A stretch of DNA of 64,000 nucleotides, taken from the NCBI GenBank assembly GCA_950295325.1, contig OX485803.1, forward strand, positions 50,545,554 to 50,609,553. Direction: 5' to 3'. Below are positions 23,772 through 34,773 of this stretch, in pieces (within the stretch, counting starts at the first letter, position 1; every line of letters begins with the position of its first letter). A program made the translations under genes and the position numbers. The DNA comes from Polytrichum commune. Its lineage: Eukaryota; Streptophyta; Polytrichopsida; Polytrichales; Polytrichaceae. The notes beneath the pieces are model-generated. The model worked only from the letters and a program-made list of their open reading frames with translations. It searched no databases and was not told the DNA's origin.

Positions 23772-24456
23772 CTAGTCTCACTGCTGACACCCTCCTTCCA
23801 GACTCCTGGGATCAAGGCTGCAAGCCCTTTGCCCTTAACTTACTTGCGCATACCCCCACTGGTCACTCAAACTTCCTCCACACCTGCTGACAACAGACCG
23901 CAGATCGGACCACAGTACACCCTAAACTCCGCAATATCAACCACCACAATGTCACACACTCTCTAGTATCCCGAAACCCTAGGGAACGGGTGTTCGTAGT
24001 TCAAATCTCACTCCCTATTGTCACACTTCTCTCCCTTACATCACGAGAATTTGTCATCAATGCAAATCATTCAAGAAGTCCACTCACTCCCTCGCATTGC
24101 GTCATGTGTCAACATGTGGAGTGTTTTCTTCTTCTTTTTCTTCTTCTTATGTCACTTGTTGAATGTTGGTGCATGCGTCCGCCACATCGCCCGGGAAGGC
24201 CAAGTGGAGTGGACCACACTAGCGTAGGTGACGGGAGAATGAATTCAAATTGTCCTCACATCTCCCATAATCTCACATGCTACACTAATTCTAGAGTATC
24301 ATGCATCCATGTTAACACTACAAAACTCTGTAATGTCACGTGCACTTTGGTTGCCACAGGTGTAAGACTACGGAGTTTAGAGTGTATGTGTTTTGTAAAT
24401 CACGGCACTACAATCCTACCTCTTTAATACAACACTCGATAAACAACAACCTCGAC

Positions 24457-25019
24457 CACGGGTAGGTCACTTAGTGCATTTTAAAAACGACGTGCGGCAT
24501 AATATAGAGAGGATTAAAATCATTTGAAATAAAAATTATAAAGGAATTCCAAATAATGAAGGGGCCATTAAATGTAGACAATCCCATTATAAGTAAGTTA
24601 GATGGACATAAAATGTGGGCCATTATTTTTTTGTAAAATTAATATAGGGGCTGAAGATAAGGATCCTAGAAGGTATGTTTAGTATGTTTGCTATGGTCTC
24701 CTATGTGTTTTCTTCATAACTTTGTTTGCAATGATATTATTGTTTGCACCCTTCTTTGTTTCCATGGTTTCCCTTAACACTCGTCAATGCGTTAGGAAGT
24801 AGATTAGCTTTTATTACTTAAAAGGAATATAGAGTACAAAAAATTGCAGTGACTTGGACAATATAAGTAATGGAAGGGTGCAAACAAATGGGCCATTTTT
24901 GAAATTTAAGTAATTATAGGGAGGCTTTAATTCAGCCCTTGAAGGTAAATAGCCCCAAAACAAAAAAAAACCCCAGCCGCACGTGGTGCACAAAAATGCC
25001 TTAGAGTGACCTACCCGTG
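24457..25019 (-). mobile_element. hAT-like MITE family M1, copy C (563 bp, TSD ACCTCGAC)
   Basis: Inverted termini CACGGGTAGGTCACT at both ends, flanked by ACCTCGAC at 24449-24456 and 25020-25027. The 8-bp TSD is typical of hAT elements. Subterminal regions (GACGTGCGGCAT side; GCACCACGTGCGGCTGGGG side) are shared with copies at 28141, 28772 and 33295. The interior of about 160 bases matches copy A only. Strand is assigned relative to copies A and B. It lies just inside the left end of the pogo-like element. Confidence 0.85.
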
Positions 25020-25296
25020 ACCTCGACTTGATGACATACATTTTGTAAACCAAAACTCTCTATAATACAACTATGACATTGTTAATATGACACTTTTGGA
25101 CCCCCAAAATGTCATATTAGAGAGGTTCTGAATGTATACATGATGGGTCCCACACATTGTATAAGTTCATGGTAAATATGAAATTTCTACAACTCTCACA
25201 GATATAATGTGGATAGAAGAAATTTTGATGTAAAATGATTTTGAAACATGGGAACCGAGGGAACTAGGTTCTTTTTCTCAAAATCAAGAGCCATTA

Positions 25297-25557
25297 ATGA
25301 AGAGCCCTTGGACTCTTTTAGATGTTGATGAGAGACCTCCACTTATTGTAAAAATGGCAAATGCTCATCATCAATTGTTATCTACATTTTTTATGGACAA
25401 CCCATTAGAGTTTACTCCAACATATGAAATGAAACTACATGCCACATTGGACAAGCTCAATAAGCTATATGTTGCTAATTTAAAGTGGCAACATCAACCC
25501 TGGGGAGATCATAAGCTATATACTTTTGTAACCACACTGTGGTCGGGGGTTAATTGA
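25297..25557 (+). CDS. Unidentified ORF within the pogo-like element
   Basis: An 86-codon ORF (KSPWTLLDVDERPPLIVKM near the start, EFTPTYEMKLHATLDKLNKL in the middle) with plausible protein composition and only a few stops before and after it. By position it could be what is left of a transposase or cargo gene. I see no CENP-B/HTH or DDE motif. Confidence 0.25.
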   Translation: MKSPWTLLDVDERPPLIVKMANAHHQLLSTFFMDNPLEFTPTYEMKLHATLDKLNKLYVANLKWQHQPWGDHKLYTFVTTLWSGVN

Positions 25558-27039
25558 AGATGGGCTCTTTAGCTAAGTTTCTTAAATAATTGGCATCCTA
25601 TGAGTAAATGAAATGGTACTTTGAGGTTTTTTGAAGACCCTATAGGTGAACATAATTTGCACCATGAACTAATTTTATAAACTCTATTTTTTATGTAAAC
25701 TGTATCATTTATCAAAATCTTGGAATTTGAGACAAATTGACATTAATCCATAACAAAATGACAACAATACATTAACGGTACATGCAAATATAATTGTATG
25801 CTAATTGGTTGCAACACTATCTTAAAACTCTCAATGACTAGCCCCCTCCATACAAAACCAAAACACCATTGTGTTAATGCTTACGGTTACTATATGCTTT
25901 GCGCCTCTCCGTGATATTGGAACCTCTCACACCTTCCAATCTCTCTTTGTTTTTGTCTTTTTTTTTTCTTTGTCTCCCTCTCAAGCTCGACTCTTCCCCA
26001 AGTCTTCAACATGCAACCCCCAAGTGGCCCCTCAAATTCTAGTAAGTATGCCCTACCCTAAGTCCATGTCTAAATTTCCTTTATCATTAAAATATTATAA
26101 TATTGATCATCTGATGTCTGATTTGTCACGAGGATACTTCCCTTGGAGCCCAATAATTCAATCTTCAATACATTTTAGGTTCATTCATAGCCAACATCAA
26201 AAGTCAATGATTTTTTAGTCAATTGAAGTGTTTCCTCATCCAATCCAATGACATTCATTGAACCTCACATAAATTCTTTGTTCCTCCAAATAATACAGAC
26301 CTTAAATTATTAATAAAAATAAAATACTACCTATATCTTTTATCAATCCTATTTTAGATATAATATTGTATTGGTCATTTCATCCAAGCTATAGTAATTC
26401 TAAAATTTGTATAATTTTTTGCTTTATTGAATTAAAAATACCATGTGTTTTTTTCTGACGTGGATTAATAAAATTTCAACAATGACCTACTCGTCACATT
26501 AACGGACTATTGATTCTTTCTTGAAGTCTACATAGATTTTATGGGAGAAATTTATGTATTTGTAAACACATTTGAAAGACCATTTATTTAGTATACGTGA
26601 CAAAATATCTATTAAGTATTTTCATGAAGTACCTCGTTATTATGACAAAGGGGTCTGCTTTGTCATATTATTGAATATGTGACACCTCGTTAATACAACG
26701 GTTTTCTCATTTCCCAAACTTGTCATATTAAAGAGGTAAGATTGTATGAGCATAAGACTGTAGCATTTGTATCAACATAACATTATTCAACTTGCAATGC
26801 TTGCTAGACTTTTTCTATAAAAATATGCCTTACTTTTATAATTGAATTAAAGGGTATCGCTATAGTGTTGGCTACAATGGTTGTATTAAGTGCCTTGGGC
26901 TAGATCACATATTTAGTTGGTTGGGCCCCTGCCCTCCCATGCCTCCTTCAGTGCTCGGTCTTTCCCATGCTCCATGCCTGCACCTGCATGAGAACTCTTC
27001 CTCGTTAGGAACCAAGGCCCAATACCCAGACTGTCATAC

Positions 27040-27312
27040 TCTAGAGGGTAGAGCATTAGATTGCTCGTAATCAATAAAAATATAATGGAAGAGGCATGAG
27101 AAAAAATAAGGTTAGAATAAGGCTACCATGCTAGTATGAAGAGGGATGAGACTTATCCCATATTGTTTGTGTGAACCAATGAAGAGAAGGAAAACAATAA
27201 AAGGCAAAGCAAGGAGAACATGAGACCATCTCACTACAAGCATTGTTCATATGCCTTTGTATAGGTGTCTAGGCTTGTGCAATTTTATTCCTATGATTCT
27301 CCTATTGATTCC
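27040..27312 (+). repeat. Dispersed repeat family R1, copy 2
   Basis: Best preserved copy with 'gagggtagagcattagattg' at its start and 'ctcctattgattccaat' at its end. Compare 7863-8136 (minus) and 30435-30690 (plus). Non-coding. Confidence 0.6.
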
Positions 27313-27549
27313 AATACATACCCAAGCTATCCTAAAAAACACAAGATTGCATTGATTATTTCGGTTTGATGTCTATTGTTTTTTGGTGCCAAGGAAAATG
27401 GAAGAATCCAAGAAACCGTTGGAATGTTAGAAGAATCTTAAATAACCTTGTGCAAAATGCTCACCTAGAGCGTTCAATCACTTGAACAGTATACTTGAAT
27501 ATCCATGTCAAGTTGATCTCCAGCCGTATCAATCAACGCGACCATTGAT

Positions 27550-28140
27550 ACATTGCCCCACGTTGGGCCAACACCGGTGGAGGCCGTGCCATTCAGCCTT
27601 GGGTGGGTTCGACCGACCACGCTGCCTCACCCATGTAAGCCTCTAGGACTTTGGGCAAGGCCCCTACCCTCCGTCAAGAAACCATTTGTCTCTCTTCTAA
27701 GAGTTGGAGCCAAGAAGACATTTTCCCATAGCCGTTGGAGCTTAAAGCCCCTAGCAGCTTCAGACAACCATAACTTCTTTCCATGATCTCTTATGCCATC
27801 AAACAACCACTCTAGCAACATACTCTTTGCGTAGATGCCGATGGACTCCTCACTTGCCACATTCAGAAAAGTATTGGGGAAGTTATGCCCGTTCAAACCT
27901 AGACAGTCATGGGCGCCACTCCTAAGTCATTGTTGTCCCAGGGCGTTGTCCCTAGGCAACGCCCCACTCAAATTGCCATATTTCCTAGCTCACACCTCTT
28001 ATTGAGGTGTTCTTGAGCATTCTCTAATCTGGACGTCATAAGCTACTCATAGCTTATGGCCTTACCCTCGTGACTCCTATTCTCCGTGAGTGGGAGGCGT
28101 TACCGACGCCCAAGGCCCTCATGTACACTAGAATCACTTG
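27550..28140. other. GC-richer segment with two perfect hairpins
   Basis: No gene is supported; an 89-codon ORF on the minus strand (27627-27896) is unrecognised. The phrase 'gaagttatgcccgttcaaacctagac' echoes LTR copy 2 (about 2740), so this may be LTR-derived. Two exact stem-loops lie at 27941-27964 (GGGCGTTG/CAACGCCC) and 28037-28058 (CATAAGCTA/TAGCTTATG). Confidence 0.4.
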
Positions 28141-28771
28141 CACGGGTAGATCACTCTAAGGCATTTTTGTGCACCACGTGCGGCTGGGGTTTTTTTTGTT
28201 TTGGGGCTATTTACCTTCAAGGGATGAATTAAAGCCTCCCTATAATTACGTAAATTTCAAAAATGGCCCATTTGTTTGCACCCTTCCATTACTTATATTG
28301 TCCAAGTCACTGCAATTTTTTGTACTCTATATTCCTTTTAAGTAATAAAAACTAATCTACTTCCTAACGCAATTGACGAGTGTTGAGGGAAAGCATGGAA
28401 ACAAAGAAGGGTACAAACAATAATACCATTGAAACAAAGTTATGAAGAAAATACATTGGAGACCATAGCAAAGTAATACCATTGCAAACACTGTTATGAT
28501 GAAAACACATAGGAGATGCCAACACAAATACCACATAGGACGTGCCAACAACATACCTTCTAGGATCCTTATCTTCAGCCCCTATATCAATTTTACAAAA
28601 AAAACAATGGCCCATGTTTTATGTCCATCTAACTTACTTATAATGGGATTGTCTACATTTAATGGCCCCTTCATTATTTGGAATTCCTTTATAATTTTTA
28701 TTTCAAATGATTTTAATCCTCTCTATATTATGCCGCACGTCGTTTTTAAAATGCACTAAGTGATCTACCCG
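28141..28771 (+). mobile_element. MITE family M1, copy A (631 bp)
   Basis: Starts CACGGGTAGATCACT and ends AGTGATCTACCCG. Same subterminal regions as copies B, C and D, and about the same interior as copy C with extra 'aatgccattg' repeats. The last two bases (TG) expected at the right end are missing where it abuts copy B. No 8-bp duplication flanks the A+B pair (28133-28140 versus 29270-29277). Confidence 0.8.
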
Positions 28772-29269
28772 CACGGGTAGATCACTCTAAGGCATTTTTG
28801 TGCACCACGTGCGGCTGGGGTTTTTTTGTTTTGGGGCTATTTACCTTCAAGGGTTGAATTAAAGCCTCCCTATAATTACTTAAATTTCAAAAATGGCCCA
28901 TTTGTTTGCACCCTTTCATTACTTATATTGTCCAAGTCACTGCAATTTTTTGTACTCTATATTCCTTTTAAGCCATTTTTGGACAGACGGAAATCCCAAT
29001 TATCATCCATCCCCGTGAGTCCTAAACCCATTTACATACCATACTAAACATACCTTCTAGGATCCTTATCTTCAGCCCCTATATTAATTTTACAAAAAAA
29101 TAATGGCCCACGTTTTATGTCCATCTAACTTACTTATAATGGGATTGTCTACATTTAATGGCCCCTTCATTACTTGGAATTCCTTTATAATTTTTATTTC
29201 AAATGATTTTAATCCTCTCTATATTATGCCGCACGTCGTTTTTAAAATGCACTAAGTGATCTACCTGTG
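28772..29269 (+). mobile_element. MITE family M1, copy B (498 bp), abutting copy A head to tail
   Basis: Starts CACGGGTAGATCACT directly after copy A and ends GTGATCTACCTGTG. Its interior (28975-29050), read in reverse, matches the first part of copy D's cargo (about 33505-33590: 'gtatgtttagta', 'gggatggatga', 'ccaaaaatgg'), after which copy D's ORF is missing. B is therefore an internally deleted relative of D. Confidence 0.8.
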
Positions 29270-29649
29270 TCTAGCTCTAGGGTTGGGTGAACTTTGGTCA
29301 CCCAAACAATGCCCTCACCAGTTGTAGAGCAACGGCCGGACATCCTTCACGAAGCTCACCCTTGACGGGTACAAAGAAGTGAACCAGGGCCAAACTCAGA
29401 GTAGCAAGGGGCATATTCGTCAATGCCACCATGTAGGTCAAGTCACACTGTAGAATTTCCCACATAAGATGACAAGATGGGCAAGGATACACACATGGCA
29501 ACTTGGAATTCAAGAGCATCACTGTGCATCAATCAGTTCAAGAGGGCAGAAGGAGAATGCCTCCCCAAAGAGCTTTTAAGAAGTGCTAGCGGTATCTTCT
29601 ACAACTTGGACCTACTGTGCGATCCCTAGATCTATGTGTGCTAGAAGCA

Positions 29650-30195
29650 TAAATTCAATACCTTGATGATCATCTATTGATTGCCAATTTCATTGGACCT
29701 AAACCCAAGATTGGATTCTTGGAACCATGGATGGAAGCCCTAAATTCCAAAATTAAGAATGGAGAAGTTTCTTTCAATCATGACCCAAGTTTGGTTTTTT
29801 CCTACTTGAAATGCAATTCTCCAAGAACCATGAAACAAGTCCTAATGCAGACCCCACTCCACAATAATTTTGGTATGTGTGTGTTGCATCCATGGGTCCT
29901 GGTTTTTGATGCCAGTAATCCATCTAGATTACAACTTCCTACAGGGATTATAATTTTTAAAAATTGCCTCTAGAATACTTGCAATTAGCTCATTTGGTGG
30001 TTAAGGAAGTTCGTATCATCTTAGGCTCTGATCCATAGAATGCTACCCTTTAAAATCCTAGATTATGTGTCCCAATCAACGTAGATAGAGGGTGGGTCAC
30101 AAAAGTTGAATTGATTACACTCACACCTAGAATATTTTCTAAAGCCATTATAGATTATGACTCACTTCCAATTAGGTGCCACTACTATTTATCAA
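29650..30195 (+). pseudogene. LINE ORF1 remnant (DUF4283-like)
   Basis: The frame at 29677 reads LIANFIGPKPKIGFLEPWME near its start and later GMCVLHPWVLVFDASNPSRL. This is the layout of the DUF4283 RNA-binding-like domain in ORF1 of plant LINEs. After stops it continues with LCVPINVDRGWVTKVELIT and IIDYDSLPIRCH, the stretch that normally precedes a CCHC knuckle. Several stops (near 29974, 30036 and 30050) make it non-functional. It lies upstream of the endonuclease and RT of the same orientation, so it is most simply the first ORF of the LINE that runs to 38.3 kb. Confidence 0.6.
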
Positions 30196-30434
30196 CGACA
30201 CACCTAACAAAAAGTTGTCAAGCAATTCAAATGAAGTGATTTGGGTTGGGTGCATGTGCTCGCCCTCAATCTCGTCTAAGATTGGGACATTACACTCCGG
30301 GAGGTGAGACAAAGGTACTCCAAACCTCAAACGTCTTGTCCTAGAGCATCAATTTCCAATGATAGTCCGCCTTATCCTGGTTAGGGTGGCCCAAGCACTT
30401 AACCTCCTAGTCCTTCTGTTTGTTGAAGATTAGA

Positions 30435-30690
30435 GTTTTATTAGATTGCTCGTAGTCATAGAGTTGTAAATGTTAGAGGTATACAAATGAATACAACTTG
30501 AATAAACCTATATGCTTTGTGGGAAGTGGGAGTTGAGATATCCCATATGCATTATGTGAAACAAGATGGAAAAATGCAATAAAGTGCAAGGCAAGGGGTG
30601 GAGATAACCTATCTCACTCCAAGCAGTGTTCACATGCCATTGTGTATGTATATTTGCTTATGCAATTTGATCTATAATTTTATTATGCTT
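30435..30690 (+). repeat. Dispersed repeat family R1, copy 3 (diverged)
   Basis: Shares 'attagattgctcgta', 'gcaaggcaagg' and 'atctcactccaagcagtgtt' with the copies at 7863 and 27040. It sits between LINE ORF1 and the endonuclease, so it probably inserted into the LINE. Confidence 0.5.
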
Positions 30691-30694
30691 TAAT

Positions 30695-31788
30695 AATGCT
30701 GCAAAAAAATAAGCTAAGGTAGTCAAGAAGATTTTTGCGAAATATGAGCCAAAGGATTTAAACCAGAGTATGGATAATAGCACAAATGCGAAAGGATTTA
30801 CTTTGGTTTCTTGAAGACGTGTCAAAGGTACAATGAGGGTGGAGGGACTAATTCAAAGAATACAATGTTCCCTGCCTACCAACTAGGACCCTCGAGGTCC
30901 AAGCCAAGACCCGCTAACCTTACCGTACCTAAGGACAACCATGTGGCAAGGTTGTTATGAAGGCAAGATTCTACATTGGGAGCTTGGGAACCAATTTAAG
31001 GGGAGCCTCAAATAGCCATTTCTCACATAGCAATCAGTATAGAGCCCTTGGACTTGGACAATACTGAAGAAACATGGCCAATGATTATGAAATGTTCACC
31101 CAAGATAGTTTCAAGGACTAAGCGGAGAGCTACAAAAAGCAAAGGAAGGCTTGTATCCCGAAATCTCCAGAATTTCACCTATTCTTGTGATTGTGCCATT
31201 TGTTAGAGACAAGCTCCTCTTCATTAGTTTTTGACAATTAGAGAATACTAGAAACTTGGAGGATGAATTGATTCTAGATTGCATCCGTGAAACACAACAC
31301 TAGGAGCAATTTGTTAGATCACAGATGTTGTGGGTATTATTGCTAACCTGGTTGCAGGGGAGGGGACAAAAACCTTCTCCTTCGTATTCACTATTCTATC
31401 TCCCCGTGCTTGTGAAGACACCTTATCTTGTGTTCAGGAAAGATGTGGAGCCTCCATCCTCAAGCACATCTGCCTTGGAGAGGAGGAAGATCTCAAGATC
31501 TTTTTGTGAGTGTGATAGATGTTAGATCCACTCCAACTTCCCCATTCCTTGCCGGTTCCCAGGAAGATAGGGCCATGACATTCATTTTTCATGAATGTGT
31601 TGGCCACTTCTAGTTGGAGCTCGGGTAGCATGGAGGCCTTCATCCTAGCAAGGGGAGCATGACATGAGGTTTAGAAGACGTCAAGCGTCCAAGGCATAGT
31701 CTCATCCACATGTAGGAAGACCCAACAAAGTAGTGAGGTGGCCCCAAACTTCAACTTGTGGAGGAGCTTCAATAGTTCGTCATCCAAT
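30695..31788 (+). other. Probable LINE inter-domain region, no clear ORF
   Basis: Between ORF1 and the endonuclease. Short open stretches (31325-31525, 31428-31613) without a recognisable domain; a basic patch (TKRRATKSKGRLVSRN near 31120) would fit the N-terminus of an ORF2 or the end of ORF1. Confidence 0.35.
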
Positions 31789-32201
31789 GTTACGAGTAGA
31801 AAAGACTTGGGTAATATCCTCCCATCTTCCTCTTCTTCTTAATGAATTACACCTATTAGCCATTAATGTCCAAGGCATCAACCACGACCAAAAAGTAGGG
31901 GTTATTTGAGATTGTCTTGGTAACCTTTCTCCAAGAGTTGATGTTTTTTGTTTACATGAACATAAATTAAGAGGTGATAAAGTAGATGAGAATATTAAGA
32001 TGTTATGGAAGAGAGATGATTTTTGGGCTCTTGAGGCTAGTCTAAGTAATGATGATGAAGATAGGCAACAAGGGGCAAGGAGAGGGGGCATTGCCATGTG
32101 CTTCCATTTGAGATTACATCTGCTTATTTACGATCAAGGCTCTCTTACCGGGAATAGATCCAATGGATCCGGTTCAAAGGGCTAGAAGGTGGGCATCTAG
32201 G
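31789..32201 (+). pseudogene. LINE apurinic-type endonuclease domain, N-terminal part
   Basis: The plus frame reads LLAINVQGIN (31850-31880), then VDVFCLHEHKLRG (31937-31970). These are the first two conserved blocks of LINE endonucleases: Asn in block 1, and the catalytic Glu in CLHEHKL at about 31958-31960. RGGIAMCF follows near 32080. A frameshift then leads into QWIRFKGLEGGHLGV near 32160, the following strand of the fold. There is an in-frame TGA near 31906. The domain stops abruptly at 32201 where the reversed chromovirus LTR begins; the remaining His/Asp blocks are missing. Confidence 0.7.
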
Positions 32202-32462
32202 TGTAACAAAACTTTAATTCTTTGTTGGAAATTTGTTTGGCATGAACCACCCAATCACGAGATAAGATAAAAGAACCCTTACTCTTGCACAAAAGTCCTT
32301 CATATACCTCCCCACCATACCTGGTTGTTTTAAGTTTAACCAAAGTAAAAGCATGTTCATTATTAGCAGATATAATGAATTCTATGCTTTTACTTTAAAC
32401 TCATTCTAGACTACCATTATCTTAGTTCTTGTCAACATGTACCAATAATGGCCCATGTTACA
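32202..32462 (-). mobile_element. 3' LTR of a chromovirus (261 bp)
   Basis: Termini TGTAACA (32202) and TGTTACA (32462) are inverted. On the minus strand it follows the polypurine tract and the chromodomain, exactly where a 3' LTR belongs. The 5-bp flank CTAGG (32197-32201) has no visible partner because the other end of the element is missing. Confidence 0.75.
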
Positions 32463-32471
32463 CTCCTCCCC
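32463..32471 (-). promoter_or_regulatory. Polypurine tract of the chromovirus
   Basis: Minus strand GGGGAGGAG immediately before the TGTAACA start of the 3' LTR; the usual primer site for plus-strand DNA synthesis. Confidence 0.7.
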
Positions 32472-32662
32472 ATTTAATTTTAAGCGTCTCTGCTCAAATG
32501 GTACACTATCTTAAACTCCCAAGCCATTGGCTTGCTTTCGTTTATAATTACTTCTTCTATTGATCTTATTGGACACACTAACACTCTCAACACCTTTGTT
32601 TTGTGTTAGCCGTTCATGTGAGCGTGCCACGGTGTCCTAATATTCTTTGAGCACTTCTAAAC

Positions 32663-33285
32663 TCAAATTTTTTTTTCTGGCTCCCAAGAATTATGTTCAA
32701 GTCCATATCCAAGCCACTTAATGAGGTAAAAAATTTTGAGGCCTCGTACGATACCTCTTATCTCATGTGTAAAAACGCGTTCAACATCAAATGACAATTC
32801 ATCATCTTCTAGGATTGGTGATGGCAGGGGTTGTACTTTGCCAATAGTCTTATATGACTTTAGAAGTGAGATATGAAATATATCATGTATTTTCAATGTC
32901 TTTGGCAATTCTAATTTGTAAGCCACTTTGCCCACTCTTTTTAATACCTTAGAATAACCCATTTCTTTAGGTAGCAACTTCCTTGCTCCTGGCATCTTTA
33001 ACTTAATGCTAAATGTACTCAACAACACTTGAGTTCCAACATCAAAAGAGATCTCATGTATTTTTGTATCAACATAGGACTTTTGTCTATTTTGTGCTAC
33101 TAGTAAATGTTTCTTAGCCTCTTGCATAATACTAGACATCGATTGCACTAAGTCCTTTGTAGCAAGGACATGACACTTGTTGATCCCAATATTCAAAGGT
33201 GTCAAAAGATGCTAACCATGATTCGACATAAAAAGAATGGTGTGAATTGATTCTTGCCAAGCATTATTGTATGCAAATTCAACCA
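32663..33285 (-). pseudogene. Ty3/gypsy chromovirus polyprotein: integrase C-terminus and chromodomain
   Basis: A minus-strand ORF (32663-33205) covers the integrase C-terminal region (QNRQKSYVDTK, VGTQVLLST, GKVAYKLELP, HDIFHISLLK) and ends in a chromodomain (FYLIKWLGYG, then HNSWEPE). The frame extends upstream, past a stop, to the junction at 33294 as LVEFAYNNAWQESIHT. The chromodomain identifies a plant chromovirus, whose chromodomain directs insertion to marked chromatin. The element is cut in its integrase by the hAT-like element at 33295-34765 and lacks everything upstream of about 35040. Confidence 0.85.
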
Positions 33286-33294
33286 AGGATAAAT

Positions 33295-34765
33295 CACAGG
33301 GAGGTCACTTAGTGCATTTTAAAAACGACGTGCGGCATAATATAGGGAGGATTAAAATCATTTGACATAAAATTTATAAAAGAATTCCAAATAATGAAGG
33401 GTCCATTAAAAGTACATAAGCCCATTACAAGTAAAACAAATAGGTATAAAATATGGGTCATTCCCTTTTAGTAAAAATAATATAGGGGTTGAAAATAAGG
33501 ATCTTAAGATGTATGTTTAGTAGAATCAATTTCGTACGCATGCCTCACGAGGGATGGATGAAAAATTACTCATCATTCATCCAAAAATGGATGAAATTGG
33601 AAGCCTCAGTACAGAGAACCGGAAAATTTTTGCCAACTGTAGAAGTTGATGGGCATTCCATTTACAAGTCAACGTTTGTCTCGCAACTCAATGGTAATGT
33701 TTTTTCTATCCAAAGATAGATTAGCAAGAATTAAACATAGTATTCATTTCAACAACCATGATAATTGTCTCCAAGCAAGATCTTCATGTGGATCAAGTTT
33801 GTTATCTATAGGATCTGATTGTGGGGTGCATTTTGTCCAAGGGAGCACAACAATGCTATTGTCAACTGTAAAATCCGCTGCCAAACGAAAAAGGGGACTT
33901 TCAATGACTGATGTTAAAGCTGGAAATGCTACTAACATATTAAACGGAGTAGATTCCAGTTCATGGTGGGTGGGTAGGGTGCAGGCTATGCGGCGGCGCA
34001 ATGGGAAACAATTTGGAGTACTTAGGCAAGCGGTTGACCTCCTTGCTCGAACGTAGGAATCAGGGAGGAGAAATCCTAATAATCCCCACATCGAAGTAAT
34101 GTTGCAATATTATAGAAAATATCCAGGCCGTAACAAATTTAAGTATGATCACACGGATAGCAAATGGATTGATGTAGATTGCATTATATCTACGGTAACC
34201 ATGAGCTATAATTCTACAAATGAGGTGTACACTCTTGATAGGAATGATTCAGAGCAACTGTCCAAGTTTGTGACAGAACGAACTATATAAGATTCATGAC
34301 CAAGCTTAAAGTGTTTCACACTATATGGTTTTGGTCTTCACTAGCATGTAAAGTGATTTTGAATAAAGGATTTTTATGGAGCGGGTGTTGTGTTTGTAAA
34401 CACACACTCAATCATGTTGTGTTCCATCCTAAGTCTTCTTTTTGTATTTTCACTTTAAGTTTTTATACTTGGTTTTTGCAATGGTACACAATTTTTATAT
34501 TTTTTTGTTGCCATGCTTTTTCCATCACTTTTGCATTGCATACATTCTTAAATTCAAATTTTTTAATTAAAAGGAATATAGACTACAAAAAATTTCAATG
34601 ACATGGGCATTATAAGTAATGGTAGGGTACAAAAAATAGGCCATTTTAGAATATTATGTAATTATAGGGAGCTTTTAATTCGTGCCTTGGAGGTAAATAG
34701 CCCCTAAATAAATACCCCTCCGCCGCATGTGGTACACAAAAATCCTACTGAGTGACCTCCCCGTG
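33295..34765 (-). mobile_element. hAT-like family M1, long copy D (1471 bp, TSD GGATAAAT)
   Basis: Ends CACAGGGAGGTCACT and, reverse complemented, CACGGGGAGGTCACT. GGATAAAT flanks it at 33287-33294 and 34766-34773. Joining the flanks with one TSD removed restores the integrase reading frame (DWDLYLS then LVEFAYNN), which confirms the ends. Subterminal 200 bases match copies A, B and C. About 1.0 kb of interior (33525-34560) is absent from A, B and C except for its first part in B, and it carries an ORF. Confidence 0.85.
33520..34290 (+). pseudogene. Element-borne ORF of unknown function in copy D
   Basis: About 255 codons with one frameshift near 33700 and one stop at about 34055. The first frame reads GWMKNYSSFIQKWMK and VEVDGHSIYKSTFVSQLNGN. 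The second gives LSKDRLARIKHSIHFNN, then a Ser/Gly-rich part, then SSWWVGRVQAMRRR, and after the stop VMLQYYRKYPGRNKFKYD, SKWIDVDCIISTVTM and DSEQLSKFV. Composition and long open frames show real protein-coding origin. I recognise neither a hAT transposase block nor a known domain; the W-G-R-V and W-D--I-S-V layout of the C-terminal half might be a small beta-rich reader fold, but this is a guess. It lies on the strand opposite to the chromovirus genes. Confidence 0.55.
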
Positions 34766-34773
34766 GGATAAAT

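Larger units (their letters stand above)
24411..26744. mobile_element. pogo-like (Tc1/mariner) element, 2.3 kb, TSD TA
   Basis: Left end CAATCCTACCTCTTTAATAC and right end (reverse complement) CAATCTTACCTCTTTAATAT are near-identical inverted repeats flanked by TA at 24409-24410 and 26745-26746. The ACCTCTTTAAT type of terminus resembles plant pogo-like (Lemi1/Emigrant) ends, which read CAGTAAAACCTCTATAAAT. Internal subterminal repeats (GACATATT/AATATGAC words) lie at 25055-25135 and 26630-26740. The inside contains a nested hAT-like MITE (24457-25019) and an 86-codon ORF, but I could not identify a DDE transposase, so it is likely non-autonomous. Confidence 0.65.

Noticed and set aside
23990-24427. 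145-codon plus-strand ORF
   Set aside because: Composition looks like chance; it runs into the TIR of the pogo-like element and shows no known domain.
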